NCBI RefSeq assembly: GCF_018636735.1
Contig: NZ_CP045200.1
Coordinates: 868,001 to 932,000 of the forward strand
Direction of reading: 5' to 3'
Source: Erythrobacter sp. 3-20A1M
GTDB taxonomy: Bacteria > Pseudomonadota > Alphaproteobacteria > Sphingomonadales > Sphingomonadaceae
DNA length: 64,000 bases
Each line of letters starts with the position of its first letter. The first letter of the stretch is position 1. The translations under genes were made by a program, and so were the position numbers. Positions 8,601 through 17,526 of the stretch are shown piece after piece. Below the pieces are notes generated by a model. That model ran no database searches, was not told where the DNA came from, and saw only the letters and a program-made list of their open reading frames with translations.

Positions 8601-8996
8601 ATGTCGATCAAGGAAATGATCTCTGAGCACCCGCAGGTGGGCGCGGATTACAACGAGCAGCTGGGCGAGGCGGTGAAGCACGCGCTGTACGGTGCGGCGA
8701 TCATGAATTCCTGCGCCGACGCGTGTCTCGCCGAGGAGAACGCGGGCGAGCGGGCGCAGTGCATCCGCACATGCCTCGATGCCTCCGACGCCTGCACCGC
8801 ATTCTATCGCATGGCGAGCCGCCGGACCGGCCGCAACGTGCCCGCGATCAAGGCGATCGGCGCGGCGACGGTGATCGCGTGCGAGCAGTGCCTCGCCGAA
8901 TGTGAGAGCCATACGGACGCGCATTGCAAACGCTGCGCCCAGATGTGCCGCGAAGTGATCGAGGATGTGAAGAAGGCGGTGCAGGGGCTGGACTGA
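8601..8996 (+). CDS. Cys-rich four-helix-bundle copper-binding protein (DUF326/Csp-like)
   Basis: 131 aa from ATG 8601, preceded by AAGGAG. Cysteines are arranged along helices as 'NSCADACLAEE', 'QCIRTCLDASDAC', 'IACEQCLAECE' and 'HCKRCAQMC'. This is the pattern of cytosolic copper-storage proteins and the DUF326 family, in which Cys residues point into a four-helix bundle and hold Cu(I). No signal peptide is present, so it acts in the cytoplasm. His residues near the end ('SHTDAHCKRC') could add ligands. Metal storage or buffering is the family role; copper specificity here is inferred. Confidence 0.85.
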   Translation: MSIKEMISEHPQVGADYNEQLGEAVKHALYGAAIMNSCADACLAEENAGERAQCIRTCLDASDACTAFYRMASRRTGRNVPAIKAIGAATVIACEQCLAECESHTDAHCKRCAQMCREVIEDVKKAVQGLD

Positions 8997-9023
8997 ACGG
9001 CCCCGCCCGCCGGGCGCGGAAGG

Positions 9024-9590
9024 TTACGCCGCTGCCCGCATCTTGTTCAGCTTCTTGAGCGCCATGTTGCGCTTCAGCCGGCTAAGATGGTCGATGAACA
9101 GGATGCCTTCGAGGTGGTCCATCTCGTGCTGGATGCAGGTGGCGAGCAGGCCGTCGAGGTCTTCCTCGTACGTGGTGCCCTCGACATCCTGATAGCGCAC
9201 GCGGCACGTCTTGGGCCGGTCGACGTCGGCGTAGATCTCGGGGACCGAGAGGCAGCCTTCCTGATAGGTCGACAGCTCTTCCGCCGGATCGAGGATTTCG
9301 GGGTTCACGAACACCCGCGGCTCGCGCTTGGTCGGCTGGTGCGTATGCTCGTGACCGCCGTGGTTGCACACCTCCGGCTCCGCATCCGGATCGTCGGGCT
9401 GGAGGTCGATCACCAGCACGCGCTTGGGCACCCCGACCTGGATCGCCGCGAGCCCGATGCCGGGCGCGTCGTACATGGTTTCGAACATGTCGGCGACCAG
9501 CTTCTTCAGCTCGTCATCGAACACGGTGACGGGGGTCGATACGGTCTTGAGCCGGGGGTCCGGCACTTCGAGGATTTCGCGGATAGCCAT
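9024..9590 (-). CDS. def: Peptide deformylase
   Basis: 188 aa metalloenzyme that removes the formyl group from new proteins. All three motifs are intact: 'GIGLAAIQVG' (residues 44-53), 'EGCLSVP' with metal ligand Cys113, and 'QHEMDHLEG' with His155, catalytic Glu156 and His159. An insertion of roughly 25 residues (about 66-90) sits between the second strand and 'RVFVNPEI', and includes a His-rich cluster CNHGGHEHTH at 75-84. That insertion is not part of the usual enzyme core. The partner activity, Met-tRNA formylation (fmt), is encoded 1.4 kb away on the other strand. Confidence 0.95.
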   Translation of the reverse strand: MAIREILEVPDPRLKTVSTPVTVFDDELKKLVADMFETMYDAPGIGLAAIQVGVPKRVLVIDLQPDDPDAEPEVCNHGGHEHTHQPTKREPRVFVNPEILDPAEELSTYQEGCLSVPEIYADVDRPKTCRVRYQDVEGTTYEEDLDGLLATCIQHEMDHLEGILFIDHLSRLKRNMALKKLNKMRAAA

Positions 9591-9621
9591 GGCGGGAATA
9601 TAAGCTGCAATTGCAGTGAGT

Positions 9622-10272
9622 TCAACGCGCCGAGGCTTGCTGGCGCAGTTTTTGCCATACTTGCGGGAAGGTGTCGAAACCGTTCGATCCCAAGAAGTGC
9701 CCGCCGCGATCCAGCTCGATCAGATCTGCATCGAGCGACCTGGCAAGCGCGACCGACAGTTCAGGCGCGACAATCTCGTCGTCCTTCGCGGTGATGACCG
9801 CGCGGTGGGCGGTCATGTGCCGGATGGTGGAATGGTCGATTGGCTGCCAGTCCATAAATCTGTCCAGTTCCGGAATATTGCTAAGCCGTTGGTCAAAGCC
9901 GGAAACGAGGATCAATCCCCCGATGCGGGCATCCGGATACTCCTGCAAATAGCGCATGCTCGCCACGGTCCCCAGACTATGCGCGACGATAAAAGTGTTC
10001 TCATCGAGCGGACCGATCTCCATTCGCAGCGTGCGGACCCATAGCGCCGGATTTGGATCGTCGGAATCAGGCATACTCAGGATTTTCGCCGATCCGCCCT
10101 CGTGCCCGATCTCGTCCTTCAACCACGCAAACCAGTGATCGGTGGGTCCGGCCATGTAGCCATGGACGATATAGACCGTCTTGCCTTGCATCGATCGATC
10201 CTCCGAAGCGACCCTGCCGAGCGTGGAGGCCGCCAGCAGCGCCGCGAAAAAGATTAGAGACAGGTATTTCAT
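9622..10272 (-). CDS. RBBP9/YdeN-type alpha/beta hydrolase, exported
   Basis: 216 aa with an N-terminal signal peptide (MKYLSLIFFAALLAASTLG). The fold markers are 'VYIVHGYMAGPTDHWFAWL', the nucleophile elbow 'AHSLGT' (Ser99), an acidic residue in 'AKDDEIV' (about Asp164/165) and His192 in 'GGHFLGSNG'. This is a complete serine-hydrolase triad of the RBBP9/YdeN family, whose members have varied or unknown substrates. The export signal is not typical of the family. The gene stops 31 bp before the def start on the same strand, so co-transcription with def is possible. Confidence 0.8.
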   Translation of the reverse strand: MKYLSLIFFAALLAASTLGRVASEDRSMQGKTVYIVHGYMAGPTDHWFAWLKDEIGHEGGSAKILSMPDSDDPNPALWVRTLRMEIGPLDENTFIVAHSLGTVASMRYLQEYPDARIGGLILVSGFDQRLSNIPELDRFMDWQPIDHSTIRHMTAHRAVITAKDDEIVAPELSVALARSLDADLIELDRGGHFLGSNGFDTFPQVWQKLRQQASAR

Positions 10273-10305
10273 CGCGTTACCCGCTAAGTTCGGTCGAGTG
10301 TCGGC

Positions 10306-10902
10306 TCAACCCAGGGGTCGCCGCGCGCGCAGGGCCTGGGCCAGCGTGCCCTCGTCGAGATAGTCGAGCTCACCGCCGACCGGCAGGCCGTGGGCCAGCT
10401 GGGTGATGCGGACCGGGTAGTCCTCCAGCCGCTCGGCGATGTAGTGTGCGGTCGTCTGCCCCTCCAGCGTGGCGTTCATGGCGAGGACGACCTCGTCCAC
10501 GCCGCCTTCCTCCACCCGGCCGAGCAGGGTGTCGATCGCCAGATCCTCCGGCCGCACACCGTCCAATGCCGACAGCCGCCCGCCCAGCACGTGATAGCGC
10601 CCGGTGAACAGCTTCGCCCGATCGAGCGCCCACAAATCGGCGACATCTTCCACCACGCATAGCTGCTTCGCGTCGCGGCGGGGATCGGCGCAGATGCCGC
10701 ACGGGTCCTGCGTGTCGACATTGCCGCAGATGTGGCACTCGACCAGCCGCCCCTGCACCTGCGTCAAAGCATCCAACAACGCGGGCAGCGCGCTCTCGCG
10801 TTTCTTGACCAGCCACAACACCGCGCGGCGCGCGCTGCGGGGGCCGAGCCCGGGCAGGCGCGCGAGGGCGGAGGCCAGCGTCTCGATTTCTTGCGATGCC
10901 AT
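10306..10902 (-). CDS. recR: Recombination mediator RecR
   Basis: 198 aa. It contains the N-terminal helix-hairpin-helix ('[20 protein letters not shown]'), the Cys4 zinc finger (Cys56, Cys59, Cys68, Cys71 in '[16 protein letters not shown]') and the Toprim domain ('[13 protein letters not shown]', '[20 protein letters not shown]'). RecR acts with RecO/RecF to load RecA on gapped DNA. dnaX, its common neighbour, is not here. Its start is close to the repeat element at 10917-11005, so the promoter must lie within or overlap that element. Confidence 0.95.
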   Translation of the reverse strand: MASQEIETLASALARLPGLGPRSARRAVLWLVKKRESALPALLDALTQVQGRLVECHICGNVDTQDPCGICADPRRDAKQLCVVEDVADLWALDRAKLFTGRYHVLGGRLSALDGVRPEDLAIDTLLGRVEEGGVDEVVLAMNATLEGQTTAHYIAERLEDYPVRITQLAHGLPVGGELDYLDEGTLAQALRARRPLG

Positions 10903-10916
10903 CCAGATTACCTAAC

Positions 10917-11005
10917 CGCTCACCCTGAGCTTGTCGAAGGGCCGTACTTTCTTCTAGCGCCGCTCCCAAAGAAAAAGCGGTCCTTCGACAAGCTCAGAAC
11001 GAGCG
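10917..11005. repeat. Approximately 90-bp inverted-repeat element (REP/BIME-like), copy 1
   Basis: Left arm 10917-10940 contains CCTGAGCTTGTCGAAGG; right arm 10982-11005 is its inverse, with CCTTCGACAAGCTCAG. The 24-bp arms match except for three bases and enclose 41 bp. A second copy with the same arms and a clearly related centre lies at 34893-34982. Inside the centre a smaller stem CCGCT/AGCGG (10960-10964 with 10976-10980) can form. The element fills most of the gap between the divergent recR and fmt genes, so it overlaps both promoter regions. Confidence 0.85.
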
Positions 11006-11029
11006 GGGGCCGGGAAAGGAAGCATGTCC

Positions 11030-11959
11030 ATGCGCATCATCTTCATGGGAACGCCCGAATTCGCCGTGCCGACGCTGCGCGCGCTGCACAAGGCTGCGCA
11101 CGAGATCGTGGCGGTCTATACCCAGCCGCCGCGCCGCGCCGGTCGGGGGAAGAAGGAACAGCCGAGCCCGGTGCAGCGCGCCGCCGAAGGGCTGGGGCTG
11201 GAGGTGCGCTGCCCGACCTCGCTAAAATCAGGCGAGGAGCAGGAGCGGTTCGCGGCGCTGGAGGCGGACGTGGCGGTGGTCGCGGCGTATGGCCTGATCC
11301 TGCCGCAGCCGATCCTCGACGCGCCCGCGCATGGCTGCCTGAATGTCCATGCCAGCATTCTGCCGCGCTGGCGCGGGGCGGCACCGATCCACCGCGCGGT
11401 GATGGCGGGCGATCCGGTGACCGGCGTCACGATCATGCAGATGGAGGCGGGGCTCGACACCGGGCCGATGCTGGCGACCGTGCGCGTGCCGATCGAACGC
11501 AAGACCACCGGCGAGCTGACGGCGGAACTGGCCGACAAGGGCGCGCAGCTGATGGTGGGAACCCTGCGCGAACTCGCCAACCACCGCCCGCTGGCGCAGA
11601 AGGACGCGGATGCGGTCTACGCGCCGAAGATCGACAAGTCCGAAGCGCGGATCGACTGGTCGGAAGATGCCGAGGCGATCGAGCGCAAGGTGCGCGGGCT
11701 GGCCCCGTTTCCCGGCGCTTGGTTCGAACTCGCCCCCGGATCGCAGTCCGGGGCAGGTGGCGAGCGGGTGAAACTGCTGCTGGCCGAAGTGGTCGAGGGT
11801 TCGGGGGAGCCCGGCGCGGTTCTGGACGACGAGCTCACCATCGCCTGCGGCACCGGCGCGATCCGGCCCTTGCGGCTACAACGCGCGGGCAAGCCGGCGA
11901 TGGACCGCGCCGATTTCCTGCGCGGGCGCGCGGTGCCCGAGGGGACGGTGCTGGCGTGA
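11030..11959 (+). CDS. fmt: Methionyl-tRNA formyltransferase
   Basis: 309 aa from ATG 11030, which gives the typical N-terminus [14 protein letters not shown] and leaves nine bases after AAGGA; an ATG two codons earlier (11024) is too close. The formyl-transfer site '[20 protein letters not shown]' carries the conserved Asn, His and SLLPxxRG-type loop, and '[11 protein letters not shown]' carries the catalytic Asp. The enzyme formylates initiator Met-tRNA with 10-formyl-THF. The C-terminal OB-like tRNA-binding domain is present. It overlaps truA by four bases (GTGA), so the two are co-translated. Confidence 0.95.
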   Translation: MRIIFMGTPEFAVPTLRALHKAAHEIVAVYTQPPRRAGRGKKEQPSPVQRAAEGLGLEVRCPTSLKSGEEQERFAALEADVAVVAAYGLILPQPILDAPAHGCLNVHASILPRWRGAAPIHRAVMAGDPVTGVTIMQMEAGLDTGPMLATVRVPIERKTTGELTAELADKGAQLMVGTLRELANHRPLAQKDADAVYAPKIDKSEARIDWSEDAEAIERKVRGLAPFPGAWFELAPGSQSGAGGERVKLLLAEVVEGSGEPGAVLDDELTIACGTGAIRPLRLQRAGKPAMDRADFLRGRAVPEGTVLA

Positions 11960-12699
11960 CCCGCTTCGCGCTTACGCTCGAATTCGACGGGACTCCCTTC
12001 GTCGGCCTGCAGCGGCAGGCGACGGGCGCGAGCGTGCAGCAATCGGTGGAGGAGGCAGCCGAGCGGATCACGGGCGAGGCGGTAACGCTCCACAGCGCGG
12101 GCCGCACCGATGCGGGCGTGCATGCGCTGGCGATGCGCAGCCATTGCGATATCGCAAAGGATCTGACGCCGTTCCGTCTGATGGAGGCGCTGAACGCGCA
12201 TCTGCGCCCCGATCCGATCGCGGTGACCGCGTGCGAGGCGGTGGCGGACGACTGGCACGCCCGCTTCTCCTGCGTCGGGCGGCGCTATACCTATCGCATC
12301 CTCAACCGCCGCGCCCCACCCACGCTGACGCGCGATAGGGTGTGGCACGTCGCGCGCGATCTGGATGCGGGCGCGATGCACCGCGCGGCGCAGGCGCTGG
12401 TCGGACGGCACGATTTCACCACCTTTCGCTCGGTCCAGTGCCAGGCGCGCGACCCAGTGAAGACGCTCGACCGGCTCGATGTCGAGCGCGAGGGCGACGA
12501 GGTGCTGATCCACGCCGCCGCGCGCAGCTTCCTTCACCACCAGGTGCGCTCGATGGTCGGTTGCCTGGCGCTGGTCGGTCTCGGTCGGTGGAGCGAGGAT
12601 CGCGTCGGCGAGTCGCTCGCGGCGCGCGAACGGCAGGCGCTCGGCCTCAACGCCCCGCCGCACGGGCTGTATTTCGTGGAGGCGGTGTACCCCGTTTAG
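11956..12699 (+). CDS. truA: tRNA pseudouridine(38-40) synthase TruA
   Basis: 247 aa from GTG 11956, overlapping the fmt stop. The catalytic Asp52 lies in '[11 protein letters not shown]'. Other family blocks are '[20 protein letters not shown]', '[14 protein letters not shown]', 'HDFTTFRS' and the C-terminal '[17 protein letters not shown]'. It converts uridines 38-40 of the anticodon stem-loop to pseudouridine. It ends four bases into the convergent rbfA gene. Confidence 0.95.
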   Translation: MTRFALTLEFDGTPFVGLQRQATGASVQQSVEEAAERITGEAVTLHSAGRTDAGVHALAMRSHCDIAKDLTPFRLMEALNAHLRPDPIAVTACEAVADDWHARFSCVGRRYTYRILNRRAPPTLTRDRVWHVARDLDAGAMHRAAQALVGRHDFTTFRSVQCQARDPVKTLDRLDVEREGDEVLIHAAARSFLHHQVRSMVGCLALVGLGRWSEDRVGESLAARERQALGLNAPPHGLYFVEAVYPV

Positions 12700-13091
12700 T
12701 CTTCGTCGAGATCGCGGGCCACGCGCGGATCGTTGAGCAGCTTCTCGATCCGGTCGGCTTCCTCGAAGCTCTCGTCAGGGCGGAAGCGCAGCCTGGGCGC
12801 GAATTTCAGGCCGAGCCGGCTGGCCACTTCGCGCTGGAGATAGGCGGTGTTCTGCCGCAGCGCGGTGACGATATCGTCCTCCTCGATCCCCAGCAGCGGC
12901 TTCACGTAGGCCGTCGCCTGCTTCAGGTCGGGCGTCATCCTGACTTCGGTCACCGCTATGTTCGCGGCGCTGACGGTCTCGTCGTGCACCTCCTGCCGCG
13001 CGAGCAGTTCGGAGAGGATGTGCCGCACCCGCTCGCCCACCTTGAGGACGCGGATCGAGTGCTGTTCGGGAGTGAATTGCTGGCGTGCCAT
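12696..13091 (-). CDS. rbfA: Ribosome-binding factor A
   Basis: 131 aa KH-fold protein needed for late 30S maturation and cold growth. The conserved blocks are '[14 protein letters not shown]', '[20 protein letters not shown]' and '[20 protein letters not shown]', followed by '[17 protein letters not shown]'. In many bacteria rbfA follows infB directly. Here it lies about 1.1 kb downstream of infB on the same strand, with DUF1697 and an oppositely oriented RcnB-like gene between. Its 3' end overlaps the truA stop on the other strand. Confidence 0.93.
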   Translation of the reverse strand: MARQQFTPEQHSIRVLKVGERVRHILSELLARQEVHDETVSAANIAVTEVRMTPDLKQATAYVKPLLGIEEDDIVTALRQNTAYLQREVASRLGLKFAPRLRFRPDESFEEADRIEKLLNDPRVARDLDED

Positions 13092-13232
13092 GCCCCCGAT
13101 CTAGGCGCTTTGCCCGCGAATTTACAGGGGCGCGCATTCGGGCGCGTCGGCGACATTCCGCGACCATTCGCGACGCAACTCCCACGCGTTTCGGGGCATT
13201 GATGGATCGTCAACCAGACCAGGAGACGACCG

Positions 13233-13595
13233 ATGAAGAAAACCCTGATCCCTCTCGTGGCGGCGCTCTCGCTCGCCGTTCCCGGCATGGCGCAAGCGCG
13301 CGACCATTACCGCGACAGGGGCCATCACCGCACCGAAGTGACCCGCGTGGTGGTAAAGAACGATCGCGGCAACCATTACGGTCAGTCCCGCTACGTCGCC
13401 CGGCGGCACTGGCAGCGCGGCCAGCGCTTCGACCGGCGCTACGCCCCGAACTATCGGGTGGTAAACTACCGCGACTATCGCGGCCTGCGCGCTCCGCCGC
13501 GCGGATACCAATATGTCCGCTCGGGCAACGACGTCCTGCTGGTGGGCATCACCAGCGGCATAATCGGCGCGGTTATCGGCGGCCTGATCCGCTAG
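13233..13595 (+). CDS. RcnB-family periplasmic protein
   Basis: 120 aa with a signal peptide (MKKTLIPLVAALSLAVPGMA, cut near AQA). The mature N-terminus is rich in His, Arg and Tyr ('RDHYRDRGHHRTEVTRVVV'), and the C-terminal part 'GLRAPPRGYQYVRSGNDVLL' is the RcnB core. RcnB supports nickel/cobalt efflux in E. coli; most homologues have no tested function. The short hydrophobic C-terminus 'ITSGIIGAVIGGLI' looks like a glycine-zipper. AGGAGA lies upstream of the ATG, and a strong terminator follows. Confidence 0.8.
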   Translation: MKKTLIPLVAALSLAVPGMAQARDHYRDRGHHRTEVTRVVVKNDRGNHYGQSRYVARRHWQRGQRFDRRYAPNYRVVNYRDYRGLRAPPRGYQYVRSGNDVLLVGITSGIIGAVIGGLIR

Positions 13596-13613
13596 GCCGG
13601 GCCGTAAACGAAG

Positions 13614-13650
13614 AAGGGCGGCCCCTCGCTACCAGGGCCCGCCCTTTTTT
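13614..13650. terminator. Rho-independent terminator, bidirectional
   Basis: A GC-rich stem (AAGGGCGG-CCC paired with GGCCCGCCCTT) with a short loop is followed by a T run at 13644-13650 on the plus strand. It has an A-rich flank (AAGAAGGGCG) that would serve the minus strand. It lies between the RcnB-like gene and the convergent DUF1697 gene and so can end both transcripts, including the long rimP-nusA-infB operon. Confidence 0.85.
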
Positions 13651-13657
13651 GCGTATC

Positions 13658-14185
13658 TCAGCCGGTCATTTTGTCGAGGATGCGTTGCAACGAGCCGACA
13701 TTGCGTGCGGTGTTGCGCAGCCCGAGTGGGCGCATCTTCTGGTGAAGTTTGGAATCGCCCACCCCGCCCCGATAATCGACGAAGAAGGCGCGGTCTCCGA
13801 CTGCGACCCGCTCAGGCCCGTCGTACGCAGCGAAGGAAGCCTCGAAGGCCGGCCGGTCGAGCGGTCCGGGCACGAAATGCGTGTGGACGAACCGATCTTC
13901 GTTCTCGCCGACAAACGGATTGTCGTCGATCGCGGCGCGCAGTTCGTTGGCCGTTCGCACCACCACCAGGCTTTCGATCCCGAAGTCGTTCTTCACGACT
14001 TCGGCAATCCGCGCCGCGAGTTCCGCGTCGGTGGCGGGTGCGTGGTCGAATAGCACATTGCCGCTGGCGATCACGGTCGCAACATTCGCAAACCCACGAT
14101 TGGCCAGCGCCGCCCTCAGCTCGGCCATCTTCAGCTGGTTTCCACCAACATTGATCGAACCGAGCAGGGCGGCGTAGCGGGTCAC
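13658..14185 (-). CDS. DUF1697 domain-containing protein
   Basis: 175 aa from GTG 14185. The family opening is clear: 'YAALLGSINVGGNQLKMAEL', then 'GFANVATVIASGNVLFD' and 'FGIESLVVVRTANELRAAI'. DUF1697 proteins adopt two ferredoxin-like halves and have no established function. The start lies four bases after the infB stop, so it is the last gene of the rimP-nusA-ylxR-infB operon here. Confidence 0.85.
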   Translation of the reverse strand: MTRYAALLGSINVGGNQLKMAELRAALANRGFANVATVIASGNVLFDHAPATDAELAARIAEVVKNDFGIESLVVVRTANELRAAIDDNPFVGENEDRFVHTHFVPGPLDRPAFEASFAAYDGPERVAVGDRAFFVDYRGGVGDSKLHQKMRPLGLRNTARNVGSLQRILDKMTG

Positions 14186-14189
14186 GCGG

Positions 14190-16759
14190 TTACAGCGTCC
14201 GTTCGCGCTCCGTCACCTCGAACACCTCGAGCTGGTCGCCCGCCTTGATGTCGTTGGTATCGGCCAGCACGACGCCGCATTCGAGCCCGGCGCGGACTTC
14301 GTCGACATCGTCCTTGAACCGGCGCAGGCTGGCGATGGTCGTGGCCGAGACGATGACGTCCTCGCGCGTGAGGCGTGCGTGCAGCCCCTTGCGGATGACG
14401 CCTTCCTCGACCAGCAGGCCGGCCGCCTTGTCGCGCTTGCCCGAACGGAACACTTCCTTGACCGCGGCACGGCCGACGACGGTCTCGACCCGTTCCGGAC
14501 CAAGCTCGCCGATCATCTCCTTCGCGATCTCCTCGGTCAGGTGGTAGATGACGTCGTAATACATCATCCGCACCTTCTCGCGCTCGACCAGCTGGCGCGC
14601 CTTCGCATTGGGGCGCACGTTGAAGCCGATGATCGGCGCGTTGGACGCCGCGGCAAGGCCGACATCGCTTTCGGTGATGGCACCCACACCCGCATGGAGC
14701 ACGCGGACCTTGATGTCGTCGTTCGAAAGGTTGTGCAGCGCCGAGACGATCGCCTCGACCGAACCCTGCACGTCCGCCTTCACCAGCACGGGGAATTCGA
14801 TCACGTTGTTCTGGAGGTTGTTGAACATCGTGTCGAAGCTGGTCGGAGCCAGCGCGGTCCGCTTCTCGGTCGCGCGTTCCTGGCGATATTCCGCGACTTC
14901 GCGGGCGCGCTGCTCGTTCTCGACCACGGTCAGGTTGTCGCCCGCCATCGGCACGCCGCCCAGGCCCAGGACCTCGACCGGCATGGAGGGGCCGGCTTCC
15001 TTGATCTGCTTGCCCTGGTCATCGACGATCGCGCGCACCTTGCCGCTCTGCGTGCCGACGACAAAGGTGTCGCCGCGCTTCAGCGTGCCGCGCGTGATCA
15101 GCACGGTGGCGACCGGGCCGCGGCCCTTGTCCAGCTGCGCCTCGATCACGGTCGCTTCCGCATCGCGGTCGGGCCGCGCCTTCAGCTCCATCAGTTCGGC
15201 CTGCAGCGCGATCTTTTCCAGCAGATCGTCGAGCCCGGTCTTGTTCTTGGCCGAGACTTCCACGTCCTGCACGTCGCCCGACATCTCTTCCACGATCACC
15301 TCGTGTTCGAGCAGGCGCTCGCGGATCCGCTGCGGGTTCGCCTCTTCCTTGTCGACCTTGTTGATCGCCACGATCATCGGGACGCCCGCGGCCTTCGTGT
15401 GATTGATGGCCTCGATCGTCTGCGGCATGATCCCGTCATCTGCCGCGACCACCAGCACCACGATATCGGTGACGTTGGCACCGCGCTGGCGCATTTCGGT
15501 AAAGGCGGCGTGGCCCGGCGTGTCGAGGAAGGTGACGGTGTCGCCGCCCTTCGTCTTTACCTGATAGCTGCCGATATGCTGCGTGATGCCGCCCGCTTCG
15601 CCGCGGGTGACGTTGGTGCCGCGCAGCGCGTCCAGCAGGCTGGTCTTGCCGTGATCGACATGGCCCATGATGGTGACCACCGGCGGGCGCGGACGGAGGG
15701 TTTCCTCCGGATCGGTATCCTCGCTGGTATTGATGTCCACATCGCTGGCGGACACGCGCTGCACATTGTGGCCGAACTGATCGACCAGCAGTTCCGCGGT
15801 GTCCTGGTCGATCGTCTGGTTGACGGTGACCATCATGCCGAGATTGAACAGCTCCTTTACCAGGTCGGCGCCCTTTTCCGCCATGCGGTTGGCGAGCTCC
15901 TGCACCGTGATCGCCTCGGGCACGATAACGTCGCGCACCTGCTTCTCGCGCGGGCGGCTGGGCCCGCCATGGGTCCGGCGTTCCTTCTCCCGCGCACGCT
16001 TCAGCGCGGCGAGGCTGCGCGCGCGGCGCCCCTCGTCCTCGTTCAGCGCCTTGTTGACGGTCAGTTTGCCGGAGCGCCGCTTGTCGGGACGCTCGACCTT
16101 CTCTTCCTTGGGCTTCTTGCGTTCCGGCTTCTTGGGCTCGGGCCGCGCGACAGGGGTGAACCGGCGGGGAGCGGGCCGGTCCGAACCGCTTGGCGCATCT
16201 CCCTCTGGCTTTGCCTCCGCTTCGCCGGCCTCGGGGGCGGCGTCGGCCTGCGCCTCACGCTCCGCGGCGAGCTGCTCGGCAGCCTCGGCCTCGGCCTGGC
16301 GCTGCTTGTCGGCCTCTTCCTCGGCCTTGCGGTTCTGCTCGGCACGACGGCGCTCGTCCTCGGCCGCTTCCTTGGCCTCGGCATCTTCGCGGCGGCGGGC
16401 TTCCTCGGCCTGGCGCAGGCGATCTTCCTCCGCCTCGCGCTGCAGGCGCGCGACCCGCTCCTGCGGAGTCTCGTCGCTGGGCGCGGGCCTCTTTTCGGCG
16501 CGGGCTGCTTCGCCTCTACCGGAGCGGGGGCGGGCGCGGGCGCGGGAGTCGGGGCGGGCGCGGGCGCCGGTTCGGGCGTCGGAGCAGGCGCGGCGGCGGG
16601 CTCCTCGCCCGGTTTCACCAGCTTGCGCCGACGCTTCACCTCGACCGCGACCTTGTTGGTGCGGCCGTGGCTGAAGGTCTGCTTGACCTCGCCCGCGTCC
16701 ACCGCTCGCTTGAGGCCGAGCGGTTTGCGGGTGCGGGTCTTGTTGTCGTCGTCGCTCAT
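14190..16759 (-). CDS. infB: Translation initiation factor IF-2, with an apparent one-base frameshift
   Basis: Two frames together encode one IF-2 of about 856 aa. The first frame gives the N-terminus ([20 protein letters not shown], then a Pro-Ala repeat) down to about base 16492. The second continues with the charged helical linker, the IF2_N domain ('[13 protein letters not shown]') and the GTPase core: 'GHVDHGKTS', 'DTPGHAAF', 'NKVD' and 'SAK'. At 16492-16495 the coding strand has AAAA; five A would join the frames as [15 protein letters not shown]-2 is essential, so a sequencing or assembly error is the simplest cause. The Ala-Pro-rich repeat near codons 55-85 is low complexity. The G domain itself is intact. 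Confidence 0.9.
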
Positions 16760-16833
16760 ATACCTACCGTATTTCCTTCAAATCCAAATCGTCCAGAACC
16801 CGTTGTCCGGGCCCCACCGGCATCGTTCGCCGG

Positions 16834-17526
16834 TTAGCCGGTGCCCGGCGCGGGCGCTCCGCTGAAATGCAACAGGCGCTGGAGGGCCAGATCGACCCGC
16901 TCCGCCGCCGCAGCGTCGGCCAGCGCCAAGTGGACGACATTCGCGCGGCCCAATGCCACAGACAGGGCCTCGCGGTCCAGTGGCAGGCGCGTGCCGGTCA
17001 GGCCGGAGCCTTCCGCGTCCTGCCCCACGCGCCACGCCTGGTCGAGCTTTCGCGCCCCGTCCTCGCTCGCGTCGGCGGCATGAAGCAACAGCTCCACCGC
17101 ACCGCCGCGGGCATGCTCCGCAATCCGGTCCGAGCCCAAGATAAGATGTCCGCCGCGCATTTCGAGCCCCAACCGGTCGAGCAACAGACGAATCAGCCCG
17201 CTTTCGATCCGGTCGGGCAGATCGTCGGGCACGCTCAAGGGGGCACCCTTGAACGCGCGAGCCAGCGCGCCGCGCAGGCGGCCCTTCTCCATCGCCTGCA
17301 CCAGCTCGGCGCGGGTCACGCCGATCCAGGCACCCCGCCCCGGCGCGCGCGCCAGCAGATCGGGCAGCACGTCGCCGTCCGGCGAGACGGCGAGCCGGAT
17401 CAGCGCGGAACGCGAACCGTGCTCCCCGCTCAGGATACAGCGCCGCTCCGGCGCGGACTTCGCAGTCCGCGTCGCAGGGGCTTCAGCAATGTCGGACGTC
17501 AGGCGCTCATTGGGTGGAGTCCGCAT
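16834..17526 (-). CDS. YlxR-family (DUF448) RNA-binding protein with C-terminal extension
   Basis: 230 aa from ATG 17526, overlapping the end of nusA by 20 bases. Residues about 25-95 form the YlxR/DUF448 fold: 'PERRCILSGEHGSRSALIRL', 'LARAPGRGAWIG' and the basic 'GRLRGALARAFKG'. The C-terminal half (about 110-225) resembles an L7Ae-type domain ('IRLLLDRLGLEMRGGHLILG', 'LLLHAADASEDGARKL'), a known alphaproteobacterial fusion. Between nusA and infB is the standard place for this gene; a role in RNA binding or RNase P regulation is proposed for the family. Confidence 0.85.
   Translation of the reverse strand: MRTPPNERLTSDIAEAPATRTAKSAPERRCILSGEHGSRSALIRLAVSPDGDVLPDLLARAPGRGAWIGVTRAELVQAMEKGRLRGALARAFKGAPLSVPDDLPDRIESGLIRLLLDRLGLEMRGGHLILGSDRIAEHARGGAVELLLHAADASEDGARKLDQAWRVGQDAEGSGLTGTRLPLDREALSVALGRANVVHLALADAAAAERVDLALQRLLHFSGAPAPGTG

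Noticed and set aside
8398-8619. Plus-strand frames before the Cys-rich protein gene
   Set aside because: They lack a ribosome site, use odd codons, and overlap the better-supported start at 8601.
16500-16610. Programmed -1 frameshift signal in infB
   Set aside because: The site CCGAAAAGAGG lacks a canonical slippery heptamer, and no downstream pseudoknot could be recognised; a missing base is simpler.
14379-16865. Very long open frame antisense to infB (over 800 codons)
   Set aside because: High G+C leaves few stops on the opposite strand. The translation is repetitive and His/Arg/Asp-rich with no domain, while the minus strand encodes an unmistakable IF-2.
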